Below, piece by piece: positions 37,111-45,651 of a DNA stretch of 64,000 nucleotides. A program made the translations under genes and the position numbers. The notes below the pieces were generated by a model, which had not been told where the DNA came from, did no database searches, and worked only from the letters and a program-made list of their open reading frames with translations. The first letter of the stretch is position 1. The number at the start of each line of letters is the position of its first letter. This stretch comes from Rhodopseudomonas palustris. Lineage in GTDB: Bacteria; Pseudomonadota; Alphaproteobacteria; Rhizobiales; Xanthobacteraceae. Location: NCBI RefSeq assembly GCF_007005445.1, contig NZ_CP041387.1, forward strand, positions 2,108,001-2,172,000. The letters are read 5' to 3'.

Positions 37111-39669
37111 ATGCCCGCCGACCTCGCCTCCCCGTCCGACGCCATCTCCGGCCTCAGCGAGCGCGAAGCCGCGACGCGACTGGCGAGCGAAGGCTACAAC
37201 GAGTTGCCTAGCCCCGACCGCCGCACGCTGCTCGGCATCGTGCTGGAGGTGGTGCGCGAGCCGATGCTGGCGCTGCTGCTCGGCGGCGGCGTGGTCTACA
37301 TGGCGCTCGGCGATCTCAAGGAAGCGATCATCCTGCTGATCTTCGCCACGCTGTCGGTGGTGATCACGGTGGTGCAGGAAGCCCGCACCGAACGCGTGCT
37401 GGAGACGCTGCGCGATCTCACCAGCCCGCGGGCGCTGGTGATCCGCGACGGGGCACGCAAGCGGATCGCCGGGCGCGAGGTGGCGCGCGGCGACATCATC
37501 GTGTTGTCCGAAGGCGACCGCATCGCCGCCGACGCGATTCTGCTCCAAGCCGAGGATCTGCTCGTCGACGAATCGCTGCTGACCGGCGAATCGGTGCCGG
37601 TTCGTAAGCTGGCGCGAGACGAGACCGGCGGCACCGCGCCGCGTCGCCCCGGCGGCGACGATCAGCCCAACGTGTATTCCGGCGCGCTGGTGGTGCGCGG
37701 CAGCGGCCTTGCCGAAGTGATCGCGACCGGCCCGCGCAGCGAAATCGGCAAGATCGGCCAGGCGCTCGGCTCGATGCAGCCCGAAGCGCCGCGGCTACAG
37801 CGGCAGACCCGCAGGCTGGTTCGTACCTTCGGTCTGATCGCCGGCGCCTTCACGCTGCTGGTCGTGATCCTCTACGGCACGTTGCGCGACGGCTGGCTCG
37901 ATGCGGTGCTGGCCGGGATCACCGTCGGCATGTCGATGCTGCCGGAAGAATTCCCCGTGGTGCTGACGGTGTTCATGGCGATGGGCGCGTGGCGGATTTC
38001 GCAGGCCCGCGTACTGACCCGGCGCGCCGCCGCGATCGAAGCGCTCGGCTCCGCCACCGTGCTGTGTACTGACAAGACCGGAACCCTGACCGAGAACCGG
38101 ATGTCGGTCGCGGAGCTGCGGCTCGTCTCGGGCGAGGTGTTTCGGCCGCGCGACGGCGGCGCGTTGCCGGAAGAATTCCGATCGCTGCTGGAGACCGGCC
38201 TGCTCGCCGCCGCGCCCGATCCGTTCGATCCGATGGACCTCGCGCTGCACCGCCTCGCCGGCGATCATCTGCGCAGCGGCAATGGCACGCGCAGCCTCGT
38301 CCACGCCTACGGGTTGCGCCGCGACCTGCTGGCGATCACGCAGGTCTGGCGTGACCCCGACGACGCCAGTAACTACGTGGTGGCGGCGAAAGGCGCGCCA
38401 GAGGCGATCGCGCGAATGAGCGGCCTCGACGAGGCCGCGGTGGCGGCGCTGGCACGCACCGTCGATGCGATGGCGACCGAGGGGCTACGCGTGCTCGGCG
38501 TCGCCCGCGCCTCGCATCCGGGCGAGGATTGGCCGGAGACCCAGCTCGGCTTCCGCTTCGACTTCCTCGGCCTCGTCGGCCTCGCCGACCCGCTGCGAGA
38601 TTCGGTGCCGGTCGCCGTCGCCGACTGTCGCGCGGCCGGCATTCGCGTCGTGATGATCACCGGCGACTATCCAGCAACCGCGCAGGCGATCGCCCGTCAG
38701 GCCGGGATCGATGCGCAAGCCTGCGTCACCGGCGAGGAGATCGCCAAGCTCGACGACGACGCGCTCGCCGAGCGCCTGCGCAGCGTCACCGTGTTCGCGC
38801 GGATCATGCCGGAGCAGAAGCTGCGGATCGTCGAGGCGCTGAAGGCCGATGGCGAGGTGGTGGCGATGACCGGCGACGGCGTCAACGATGCGCCGTCGCT
38901 GAAAGCAGCGCATATCGGCATCGCAATGGGTGGCCGCGGCACCGACGTCGCCCGCGAGGCCTCCGCCATCGTACTGCTCGACGACGACTTCGCCTCGATC
39001 GTCAAGGCGATCCGGCTCGGCCGGCGGATCTACGATAATCTGGTCAAGGCGATGGGCTTCATCTTCGCGGTCCACGTGCCGATCGCCGGGCTGGCGTTGC
39101 TGCCGCTGCTGTTCGGGTTGCCGATCCTGCTCGGACCGATCCACATCGCGTTCCTGGAGATGATCATCGATCCGGTGTGCTCGATCGTGTTCGAGGCCGA
39201 AACCGCCGAGGACGACGCGATGCGCCGCCCGCCGCGCGATCCGGAACAGCCGCTGTTCAGCCGGGCGCTGATCGTGTGGGGCATGCTGCAGGGCTTGTTG
39301 GTGTTTGTGCTGGTCGCCGGCGTATTCGTCATCGGTCAATCGCGGGCGATGCCCGACACCGAGCTGCGCGCGCTGACCTTCTTCGCACTGGTTTTGAGTT
39401 TCGTCGGACTGATCTTCGTCAACCGCTCGTTCAGCGCCTCGCTGCTGACGGCGCTGCGCCGTCCGAATGCGATGCTGGCGGGAATGCTCGGCATCGTCGC
39501 GGTGGTGCTGGTTGCGAGCCTGGCATGGCCATGGCTGCGCGATCTGTTCCGGTTCGGCCCGCTGCATCCGGACGATCTCGGCCTCACGGCAGCCGCGGCG
39601 CTGGCGGTGCTGATCGTGCTGGAACTGATCAAGCCGCTGTGGCGGCGGATGATGCGGCAACCGGGATAG
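37111..39669 (+). CDS. Cation-translocating P-type ATPase (P2-like)
   Basis: An 852-residue ion pump. Landmarks in order: LTGES actuator loop, helix M4 with PEEFPVVLTVF, phosphorylation site DKTGTLTEN, nucleotide-binding KGAPEA, hinge TGDGVNDAPSLKAAHIGIAMG, and six C-terminal helices with a DPVCSIVFEAE motif. Overall resembles calcium-type P2 ATPases, but PEEFP replaces the Ca-pump PEGLP motif, so the transported ion is uncertain. No metal-binding N-terminal CXXC domain, so it is not a copper or zinc P1B pump. Lies upstream of zinc-ribbon and heat-shock genes. Confidence 0.92.
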   Translation: MPADLASPSDAISGLSEREAATRLASEGYNELPSPDRRTLLGIVLEVVREPMLALLLGGGVVYMALGDLKEAIILLIFATLSVVITVVQEARTERVLETLRDLTSPRALVIRDGARKRIAGREVARGDIIVLSEGDRIAADAILLQAEDLLVDESLLTGESVPVRKLARDETGGTAPRRPGGDDQPNVYSGALVVRGSGLAEVIATGPRSEIGKIGQALGSMQPEAPRLQRQTRRLVRTFGLIAGAFTLLVVILYGTLRDGWLDAVLAGITVGMSMLPEEFPVVLTVFMAMGAWRISQARVLTRRAAAIEALGSATVLCTDKTGTLTENRMSVAELRLVSGEVFRPRDGGALPEEFRSLLETGLLAAAPDPFDPMDLALHRLAGDHLRSGNGTRSLVHAYGLRRDLLAITQVWRDPDDASNYVVAAKGAPEAIARMSGLDEAAVAALARTVDAMATEGLRVLGVARASHPGEDWPETQLGFRFDFLGLVGLADPLRDSVPVAVADCRAAGIRVVMITGDYPATAQAIARQAGIDAQACVTGEEIAKLDDDALAERLRSVTVFARIMPEQKLRIVEALKADGEVVAMTGDGVNDAPSLKAAHIGIAMGGRGTDVAREASAIVLLDDDFASIVKAIRLGRRIYDNLVKAMGFIFAVHVPIAGLALLPLLFGLPILLGPIHIAFLEMIIDPVCSIVFEAETAEDDAMRRPPRDPEQPLFSRALIVWGMLQGLLVFVLVAGVFVIGQSRAMPDTELRALTFFALVLSFVGLIFVNRSFSASLLTALRRPNAMLAGMLGIVAVVLVASLAWPWLRDLFRFGPLHPDDLGLTAAAALAVLIVLELIKPLWRRMMRQPG

Positions 39670-39704
39670 CGGCGGCCGCCGCATCGAGCATGCGCCTCGG
39701 CGTG

Positions 39705-39905
39705 CTACGCAAATGCGTAGTCCGCCGCCTGCCGGTCGATCACAAAACGGCTGGTGTTGGCGCAATCATCGCAACGATAGATGTGGCGCTCGAATTCAAC
39801 CCTGCGCCCGACCGGCCGTGGCTCGACACGCGCGAGCCGCATGGTCGCGCCGCACTCCGGGCAACGGGACGGATCGAAACTGGTTGAAGCGTTGCGCCAG
39901 ACCAT
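39705..39905 (-). CDS. Small zinc-ribbon protein
   Basis: A 66-residue protein with two CxxC pairs: CPECGATMRL and YRCDDCANTS, about 31 residues apart, which form a zinc ribbon. It starts MVWRNASTSFDPS at ATG 39905 with GGAGGAGA six bases upstream; a longer start is unlikely. Function unknown. Its 5' region is overlapped by the unknown gene ending at 39796. The minus-strand pair here lies between the P-type ATPase and Hsp20. Confidence 0.8.
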   Translation of the reverse strand: MVWRNASTSFDPSRCPECGATMRLARVEPRPVGRRVEFERHIYRCDDCANTSRFVIDRQAADYAFA

Positions 39906-40272
39906 GATGTCTCCTCCATGATGGCCGGTCATCGTCGGACAGATCGTGCCGAGCGGCGCGTTCGCCGCTCAGCCGGATCGCGGCGCCGCCCCTCGGCGGC
40001 GGATCGTCGTCGTCGAGCCGTTGCAGGGCGTCGAGGATCGCGCGCAGCGGCACCGGATTGCGGTGGCCGGGGGCGAGTCGCAGCCACGGCTGCTGCTCGA
40101 TCGCATTGGCGTCGGACGCCCACGAGGAGAGAATGGCCCGCTTGTCCGCGGTGCTCAGCGTGTCGTCGCGCAGCACCTGGTCGGGGTGGTCATAAGCCGC
40201 CGCGGTCAGTCGACCGGACGGAACGCTGCCCGCGCCGGGCAGACAAATCGGTTCGAAGCTGGTGAATGGCAT
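39796..40272 (-). CDS. Uncharacterised protein overlapping the zinc-ribbon gene
   Basis: A 158-residue frame beginning MPFTSFEPICLPGAG at ATG 40272 with a strong GGGAGGA upstream. The block DHPDQVLRDDTLSTADKRAILSSWASDANAIEQ looks like a small protein family I have seen in Bradyrhizobium and relatives, followed by an acidic DDDDPPPRGG. From about residue 123 it runs in another frame over the first 110 bases of the zinc-ribbon gene, and this tail is Arg-rich and unlike a normal end. The true end may have been lost by a frameshift. Function unknown. Confidence 0.62.
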   Translation of the reverse strand: MPFTSFEPICLPGAGSVPSGRLTAAAYDHPDQVLRDDTLSTADKRAILSSWASDANAIEQQPWLRLAPGHRNPVPLRAILDALQRLDDDDPPPRGGAAIRLSGERAARHDLSDDDRPSWRRHHGLAQRFNQFRSVPLPGVRRDHAARACRATAGRAQG

Positions 40273-40396
40273 TTTGGTCCTCCCGAATTCCTCCTTCCAC
40301 ACCGGGACGGCCGATGATTTGGAAGCGGCGTTGCCGCTTTCAAGACCTCGCGCGAAAAAATCTTCGAACCCCTCCCACGGGACTACCTCCCTGCCC

Positions 40397-40424
40397 CTTG
40401 ACGACGGCGCAACCGCGCCCAAAT
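40397..40424 (+). promoter_or_regulatory. Possible RpoH (sigma-32)-like promoter for Hsp20
   Basis: CTTGACG (40397-40403) and GCCCAAAT (40417-40424) are spaced by 13 bases, resembling the CTTGAAA-N11-16-CCCCAT sigma-32 pattern. They lie about 90 bases before the heat-shock gene. The match is imperfect. Confidence 0.3.
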
Positions 40425-40511
40425 CGAAGACGCACCCGCAAGACGGGGGTGACTTCCAGATCACAACTAACAGTATCGAGGACATTCAAGACTGAGTACG
40501 AGGAGGCATCC

Positions 40512-41012
40512 ATGAACATGCGCGACATCATCCCCTGGGGCCGGAGCAACCAACCCGCGACCCGCTCGTTCGAAGGCGACCCCTTCCTGTCGCTACACCG
40601 CGAGATGAATCGGCTGTTCGACGACGTATTCCGCGGCTTCGATTTGCCGGCCCGTGCCGGCGCCCTAACGCCGTTCAGTACCGGTTGGCCGAAACTCGAA
40701 ATCACCGATGGCGACAAGCAACTGACGATCGCCGCCGAGGTACCGGGGCTGGACGAGAACGATATCGAGGTGCTGCTCGACGACGGCGTCCTGACGATCC
40801 GCGGCGAGAAGACGTCGTCGACCGAAGCCAAGGACAAGCAGTTCAGCGAGCACTTCTACGGCAAGTTCGAGCGCCGGATTCCGCTGGACGCGATGGTCGC
40901 GGACGATCAGGTCAACGCCAGCTTCAAGAACGGCGTCCTGACCATCACGCTGCCGAAGGTGGAAACGCCGCCCTCGACGGCGAAACGGATCGAGATCCGG
41001 AAGGCGAGCTGA
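40512..41012 (+). CDS. Small heat shock protein, Hsp20/alpha-crystallin family
   Basis: A 166-residue holding chaperone. N-terminal arm with PFLSLHREMNRLFDDVFRGF, then the alpha-crystallin domain (about 60-155) PKLEITDGDKQLTIAAEVPGL, LTIRGEK, HFYGKFERRIPL and the closing FKNGVLTITLPK, with a C-terminal KRIEIRKAS carrying the IxI-like motif. Start ATG with GAGGAGG five bases upstream. Preceded by a possible RpoH-type promoter. Confidence 0.94.
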   Translation: MNMRDIIPWGRSNQPATRSFEGDPFLSLHREMNRLFDDVFRGFDLPARAGALTPFSTGWPKLEITDGDKQLTIAAEVPGLDENDIEVLLDDGVLTIRGEKTSSTEAKDKQFSEHFYGKFERRIPLDAMVADDQVNASFKNGVLTITLPKVETPPSTAKRIEIRKAS

Positions 41013-41037
41013 TACTAACCCGCCGTTAAGCATGGGT

Positions 41038-41064
41038 CGCCGTGTCCCCGCGCGGGGCACGGCG
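41038..41064 (+). terminator. Strong hairpin after Hsp20
   Basis: CGCCGTG-T-CCCC (41038-41049) pairs with GGGG-CACGGCG (41054-41064), with one bulged T and a GCGC loop, 26 bases after the heat-shock gene. There is no U-tract, so it may be a weak terminator or RNA-stabilising structure. Confidence 0.4.
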
Positions 41065-41170
41065 TGTCGCAAACGGCTGGCAACCGTTATCCGTCGACAA
41101 CAACTCGAATTTAACAAGTCTGAGCTGCAATCGTTTCCGACGTTGCTCCAACCACGCGGAGAACCATCGC

Positions 41171-41419
41171 ATGACTCAGCCGCGGCGATTTGCGCGTGTC
41201 CGTCCGAGCGGGCTCGTGTCCGGCAATGCCAATCTGATCGTCGGCCCCAAATTGCCGGTGATCCCCTGCCGCGTCGTCGACTACTCGGCCGGCGGCGCCT
41301 GCGTCGAGCTCAACGCCGACGCCGATCTGCCGCAGCGGTTCGAGATGCTGCACGGCGCCACCAAGAAGAAATGCCGGATGGTATGGAAGCGCGGTCGTCG
41401 GGTCGGGCTCTGCTTCTGA
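41171..41419 (+). CDS. PilZ domain protein
   Basis: An 82-residue single-domain protein. It has the N-terminal RPSG-type region and the PilZ-like strand CRVVDYSAGGACVEL (D/NxSxxG), with a closing beta pair (KCRMVWKRGRRVGLCF). Other PilZ proteins bind cyclic di-GMP; here the RxxxR arm is weak (RRFARVRPSG), so binding is uncertain. Start ATG 41171 with GGAG upstream. Convergent with the MotB-like gene. Confidence 0.8.
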   Translation: MTQPRRFARVRPSGLVSGNANLIVGPKLPVIPCRVVDYSAGGACVELNADADLPQRFEMLHGATKKKCRMVWKRGRRVGLCF

Positions 41420-41452
41420 GCCGGCGGTCGAACAGCCCAGCCTGAGACCTCG

Positions 41453-42307
41453 TCAGCGCTGAAGGTCCGGCGGCAACGGCGGGTTCTCCCGCATCAGCGT
41501 GATGGTGACGCGTCGGTTCGCCGCCAGCATCGGTGCGTCAGGAAACAGCGGATCGCCGTCACCCTTCCCGACCAGCGACAACACCTGGCTGGTCGGCAGC
41601 CCCTGCTGCTTGAGGATTTCGCGCACCGCGTTGGCGCGATTGATCGACAGGCTCAGCGGATCGTCGTCATCGACCTGCATCAGGGTTGCGGCAGTGTGGC
41701 CGACGATGCTGATCCGCAGCGAAGTGGCGCGCAGCGGTGCGGCGAGCCGAGCGACCAGCTTGCGTGTGCGCTCGTAAGGGATCGCCGAACCGTCCGCGAA
41801 CATCGGCCGGCCGTCCTGATCGGTGAGTTCCAGGTTGAGCCCGACCGGCGTTTCCTCGAAGATCACGTTCCGCGACATTTCGGTCAGCTCGGGCACATCC
41901 TGCAGCGCCTGGCGCAGCGATGCCGAGGCCAGCGCAAATTCACGCTCGGCCTTGGCGTGCGACGCAGCGCTGCCGGAGCCGCCGGCTTCTTCCAGATGCG
42001 GCGTGTTGCTGGCCTGATCGGGCGCGACGTTGCGCTTGCTCTTGACCTGCCCCTGCACCGGCACCCCGTCGGTCTCCAGAACGCCGGCGAACCGCGAATT
42101 CTGCTGCACGCCGAAGGCTTCGCGCATCGATCCGGCGACGATCTGCATCTTGCGCAGATCCTGTGTCGAGAACGACACCAGCATGACGAAGAAACTGACC
42201 AGGAGCGCCATCAGGTCCGCGAAGGTGACGAACCAGCCGTGCCCGACGGCATGCCCATCCTCCACCTTCTTCTTGCCGGACGACAGGCGTCCACCACCGC
42301 CCTTCAT
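41453..42307 (-). CDS. OmpA/MotB-family membrane protein
   Basis: A 284-residue bitopic protein. The helix VTFADLMALLVSFFVMLVSF (about 27-48) carries D31 at the position of MotB's proton-channel aspartate. The C-terminal OmpA-like domain (about 150-280) has SLRISIVGHTAATLMQVDD, SINRANAVREILKQQG and ANRRVTITL, as in peptidoglycan-binding stators. No motA or flagellar gene is adjacent, so it may serve flagella elsewhere or another MotAB-like complex. Start ATG 42307 with GGAG upstream. Confidence 0.85.
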   Translation of the reverse strand: MKGGGGRLSSGKKKVEDGHAVGHGWFVTFADLMALLVSFFVMLVSFSTQDLRKMQIVAGSMREAFGVQQNSRFAGVLETDGVPVQGQVKSKRNVAPDQASNTPHLEEAGGSGSAASHAKAEREFALASASLRQALQDVPELTEMSRNVIFEETPVGLNLELTDQDGRPMFADGSAIPYERTRKLVARLAAPLRATSLRISIVGHTAATLMQVDDDDPLSLSINRANAVREILKQQGLPTSQVLSLVGKGDGDPLFPDAPMLAANRRVTITLMRENPPLPPDLQR

Positions 42308-42560
42308 CGGGACGGCTCCGAAATGGTCGGGAGCTGTGACAAGACGGAACCTTCGAAGCGCATGTGCGGATCGCCGCTGATCAAATCCGGCGCCGCGACC
42401 CCGCATGTGGTGCAAGGTGATTGCAGAAAGATGCGCTTCGCAGCGACGATCGTTCTATCGGCTGCGGATTACCAAACGGTTTCGTCAGTCTATAACATTC
42501 TTTAACCAGAATACGCATCCGCTGCACGCACTGCTCACGACTCGCGAATGGGTTCTCGCT

Positions 42561-43187
42561 ATGACCACCGCTCTTGTCCCTGGCGCCGCCGATGCGCTGC
42601 TGTTCGATCTCGGCCGTGTGGTGATCGACTACGATCTGCGACGCACGCTGAAGGCCTGGGCGGTCGAACTCGGCAGCGATCCGCATGCGTTGATGGGCAG
42701 CCTCGCGCAGAACGATACTTTCCACCGCTACGAGACCGGGCACGTCACCGATGCGGAATTCTTCGCCGCGGTGCGGACCGCGCTCGGGCTGCAGCTCGAC
42801 GACGACCAGTTGCGCGAAGGCTGGAACGCGATCTTCATCGGCGAGATGCCGGGCATCGCACCGCTGCTCGATCGCGCCGCCCGGCAGCTTCCGCTGTACG
42901 CGCTGTCCAACACCAACGCCGCCCACATCGCGCATTTCTCGGAGCACTACGCCGAATTGCTGATCCACTTCCGCCAGATGTTCCTGTCCTCGCGGATCGG
43001 CATGCGCAAGCCGCACGGCGAGACCTACGATTACGTGGTCGAGGCGATCGGCATCGCGCCAGGACGGATTGTGTTCTTCGACGATCTGGCGGAAAACGTC
43101 GAAGCCGCGCGCGAGCGTGGGCTGCACGCGGTTCAGGTGCGTTCGAGCGACGACATCGCGCGCACGCTGGATCAGCTCGGATTATAA
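42561..43187 (+). CDS. HAD-superfamily hydrolase, YihX-like
   Basis: A 208-residue phosphatase-like protein. Motif I is LLFDLGRVVIDYD, with Gly where most HADs have the second Asp, as in YihX and epoxide-hydrolase-like relatives. Then YALSNTN (motif II), the RKPHGETYDYVVEAIG lysine (motif III) and FFDDLAENVEAAR (motif IV). Order, spacing and length resemble E. coli YihX (alpha-D-glucose-1-phosphate phosphatase). Substrate unproven. Start ATG 42561; RBS weak. Followed 38 bases later by the thioesterase gene. Confidence 0.88.
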   Translation: MTTALVPGAADALLFDLGRVVIDYDLRRTLKAWAVELGSDPHALMGSLAQNDTFHRYETGHVTDAEFFAAVRTALGLQLDDDQLREGWNAIFIGEMPGIAPLLDRAARQLPLYALSNTNAAHIAHFSEHYAELLIHFRQMFLSSRIGMRKPHGETYDYVVEAIGIAPGRIVFFDDLAENVEAARERGLHAVQVRSSDDIARTLDQLGL

Positions 43188-43225
43188 GCACACGCACCAC
43201 ATCGCCGATCGGACGAGACCTCACG

Positions 43226-43717
43226 ATGACCGATGCCGCCGATCTCGCCTGGGATCATCCTCTTCCGTTCACGCTGCCGATGACGCCCGCACCCGCCGAT
43301 ATCGACGGGCTGAATCACACCAACAACTCGGTCTATGTGCGATGGTGCGACAGCGTCGGATGGGCGCATTCCGAAGCGCTCGGCCTGTCGCTCGCCGATT
43401 GGCAGCGGATCGATCGGGCGATGGCGATCCGCCGCGGCGAATATGATTACCTGCTGCCAAGTCATCTCGGCGACGAATTGCTGCTCGGCACCTGGATCTA
43501 CGGCAGCGACGGCAAGCTGGTGATGGAGCGCCGCTTCCAGCTCATCCGCCCGCGCGACGGCGCCGTCATCATGCGCGGACGCTGGCAGCTCGTCTGCATC
43601 GAGCTGAGCAGCGGCAAGCCGCGGCGGCTGCCACCGGAATTCGCCGACGTGTATCTGCCGGTGATGATCAAGGCCGGGGACGCTGAGACCGGCGCAGCAG
43701 CGTCACCGCCGGCCTGA
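43226..43717 (+). CDS. 4HBT/hotdog-fold acyl-CoA thioesterase
   Basis: A 163-residue hotdog protein. The 4-hydroxybenzoyl-CoA thioesterase-like pattern is present: DIDGLNHTNNSVYVRWCDSVGW (the D-G-H-N-x-Y segment with the catalytic acidic residue region) and RGEYDYLLPSHLGDELLLGTW. It probably hydrolyses acyl-CoA; chain length unknown. It is downstream of the HAD gene, probably in the same transcript, and convergent with the small membrane protein gene. Confidence 0.85.
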   Translation: MTDAADLAWDHPLPFTLPMTPAPADIDGLNHTNNSVYVRWCDSVGWAHSEALGLSLADWQRIDRAMAIRRGEYDYLLPSHLGDELLLGTWIYGSDGKLVMERRFQLIRPRDGAVIMRGRWQLVCIELSSGKPRRLPPEFADVYLPVMIKAGDAETGAAASPPA

Positions 43718-43731
43718 ACTGCCGACCCCCG

Positions 43732-44067
43732 TTACTGCGGCAGGTTGCGGCAGTCCATCGAGTACACCAGTTCGCCCTTGGCGGTGCGGCCGATCGGCTG
43801 GCACGGCACGTAGCTGCGGGCGGCCGGGGCCACCGCAGGTGCGACCGGAGCGGCGGCCGGTCTAGCCGTTTCGCCGGCGGCCGGTTCGGAGGCCGGAGCC
43901 TGCGCCACAGGCGGCTGGGGTGCGGCCCCCGGCGGGCTGTAGTCGCCAGCGTTGAAGGATGGCATCCAGCCTTTGCTGAAGTCGTGGCGCATCGAATACA
44001 CCGTAACGAACCCGATCGTGCCGACCACGACCATGATCCGCAGGAACCATTTCGGGAAGTCTTCCAT
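43732..44067 (-). CDS. Small membrane protein of unknown function
   Basis: A 111-residue protein starting MEDFPKWFLRIMVVVGTIGFVTVYSM: one N-terminal transmembrane helix (about 7-25), then a Pro/Ala-rich periplasmic or cytoplasmic stretch (about 40-85) and a short end CQPIGRTAKGELVYSMDCRNLPQ with two Cys that could form a disulfide. Family not recognised. Start ATG 44067 has GGAG eight bases upstream; ATG 44073 is too close to it. Divergent from moeA. Confidence 0.7.
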   Translation of the reverse strand: MEDFPKWFLRIMVVVGTIGFVTVYSMRHDFSKGWMPSFNAGDYSPPGAAPQPPVAQAPASEPAAGETARPAAAPVAPAVAPAARSYVPCQPIGRTAKGELVYSMDCRNLPQ

Positions 44068-44264
44068 CCGCATGCTCCACGTCCGCTCGATGCAGGGCAC
44101 GTTGGTACAGGTGGATTCGACGGTTCGACAATAATGATTTCGAACGACGCGGCGCGACGCCGCGGCCGCGACGCTGATGTGGCCGGCCTTGCGCCGCCGC
44201 CGCGTGCGACCTAAAGCCGGATCGTGACACTTTGATTTGGCCTTGCCTGACAGGGAGTGACCCG

Positions 44265-45476
44265 ATGGCCTTGATGCCGGTCGACGATGCGCTCGCCGCC
44301 GTGCTCGCCGGCGCGCAGGGCCTCGACACCGAACTGGTTGCACTCGAGGACGGCCACGGCCGGGTGCTGGCCGAAGACCTCGCCGCACTGCGGACCCAGC
44401 CACCGCAGCCGATGTCGGCGATGGACGGCTATGCGGTGCGCGCCGCCGACGTCGCAGCCCCGCCCGCGATCCTGCGGGTGATCGGCGAGATCGCAGCCGG
44501 CCGCCCCGAGACGGTAGGGATCGGTGCCGGCGAGGCGCTGCGGATCTTCACCGGCGGCGTGGTGCCGGACGGCGCAGACGCGGTGGTGATCCAGGAGGAC
44601 ACCGAGCGCAACGGCGACCGCGTAACCGTCAACGAAGCCGTCAGGCCCGGCCGCCACATCCGCCCCGCAGGGATCGATTTTCGCGAAGGCGAGATCCTGC
44701 TGCATCGCGGCCACCGCCTCAGCGACCGTGACCTCGCGCTCGCCGCCGGCATGAATCACCCGTCGCTGCCGGTGCATCGCCGGCCGCGGCTGGCGATGCT
44801 GGCGACGGGCGACGAACTGGTGATGCCGGGAACGACGCCCGGCCCGGGTCAGATCGTCTATTCCAACGGTTACGCGCTGCGCGCCCTGGCGCACGCCGAA
44901 GGCGCCGAGGTGATCGATCTCGGCATCGCCGCCGACACGCTGGAGGCGACGCGAGCGGCGATCCGACGAGCGCACGAGCTGGACGCCGACCTTCTGGTCA
45001 CCACCGGCGGCGCCTCGGCCGGCGACCACGACCTGGTCAAAGGCGCGCTGGAGGCAGAGGGCACCGAAATCTCGTTCTGGAAGATCGCGATGCGTCCCGG
45101 CAAGCCGATGATGCACGGCCGTCTCGGAGCGATGCGGGTGATCGGCCTGCCCGGCAATCCGGTGTCGTCCTATGTCTGCGCGGTGCTGTTCATGGTGCCG
45201 TTGATCCGCGCGCTGTGCGGCATCAGCCAGCCCGGGCACGTCCGCCAGCCGGCGTTGCTCGGCGCCGACCTCTCCGCCAACGACCAGCGCGAGGACTATT
45301 TGCGCGCCACCCTGTCGATCGGCGACGACGGCCGGCCGGTCGCGACCCCGGTCGACAGCCAGGACTCCTCGCTGCTGGCGCGGCTGGCAGCGGCGCAAGC
45401 GCTGATCGTCCGGCCGGCCTTCGCGCCGGCTGCACGCGCCGGGTCGCCCTGCCTCATCGTTAAGTTATCGCTGTAG
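44265..45476 (+). CDS. moeA: Molybdopterin molybdenumtransferase MoeA
   Basis: A 403-residue enzyme that inserts molybdate into adenylated molybdopterin. Motifs: MDGYAVRAAD, VRPGRHIRPAGIDFREGE, ATGDELVMPG, IVYSNGYALRALA, TTGGASAGDHDLVKGAL, FWKIAMRPGKPMMHG and GLPGNPVSSYV. Start ATG 44265 with GGGAG nine bases upstream; a longer upstream start is unsupported. Cofactor pathway partner of moaC (36540). It is followed by lexA's control region. Confidence 0.96.
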   Translation: MALMPVDDALAAVLAGAQGLDTELVALEDGHGRVLAEDLAALRTQPPQPMSAMDGYAVRAADVAAPPAILRVIGEIAAGRPETVGIGAGEALRIFTGGVVPDGADAVVIQEDTERNGDRVTVNEAVRPGRHIRPAGIDFREGEILLHRGHRLSDRDLALAAGMNHPSLPVHRRPRLAMLATGDELVMPGTTPGPGQIVYSNGYALRALAHAEGAEVIDLGIAADTLEATRAAIRRAHELDADLLVTTGGASAGDHDLVKGALEAEGTEISFWKIAMRPGKPMMHGRLGAMRVIGLPGNPVSSYVCAVLFMVPLIRALCGISQPGHVRQPALLGADLSANDQREDYLRATLSIGDDGRPVATPVDSQDSSLLARLAAAQALIVRPAFAPAARAGSPCLIVKLSL

Positions 45477-45515
45477 CGACCCGTGAAATCCCCGGGGTTC
45501 GATTAAGAGGTTGCG

Positions 45516-45530
45516 GAACACACCCCGAAC
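45516..45530 (+). promoter_or_regulatory. SOS box (LexA operator) before lexA
   Basis: GAAC-ACACCCC-GAAC is an exact GAAC-N7-GAAC direct repeat, the LexA site of alphaproteobacteria. It lies 122 bases before the lexA ATG, implying autoregulation. Confidence 0.8.
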
Positions 45531-45651
45531 AGATAGTGTCCGTTCATGATTTGTTTTCGAGATTCGAGGACGATGATGCTCGGTCCGGGCTTCTGACACG
45601 AGCCCAGATGGACTCGAACCGGCCCATCGTCGCCGAATGGGGATTTAGCCG

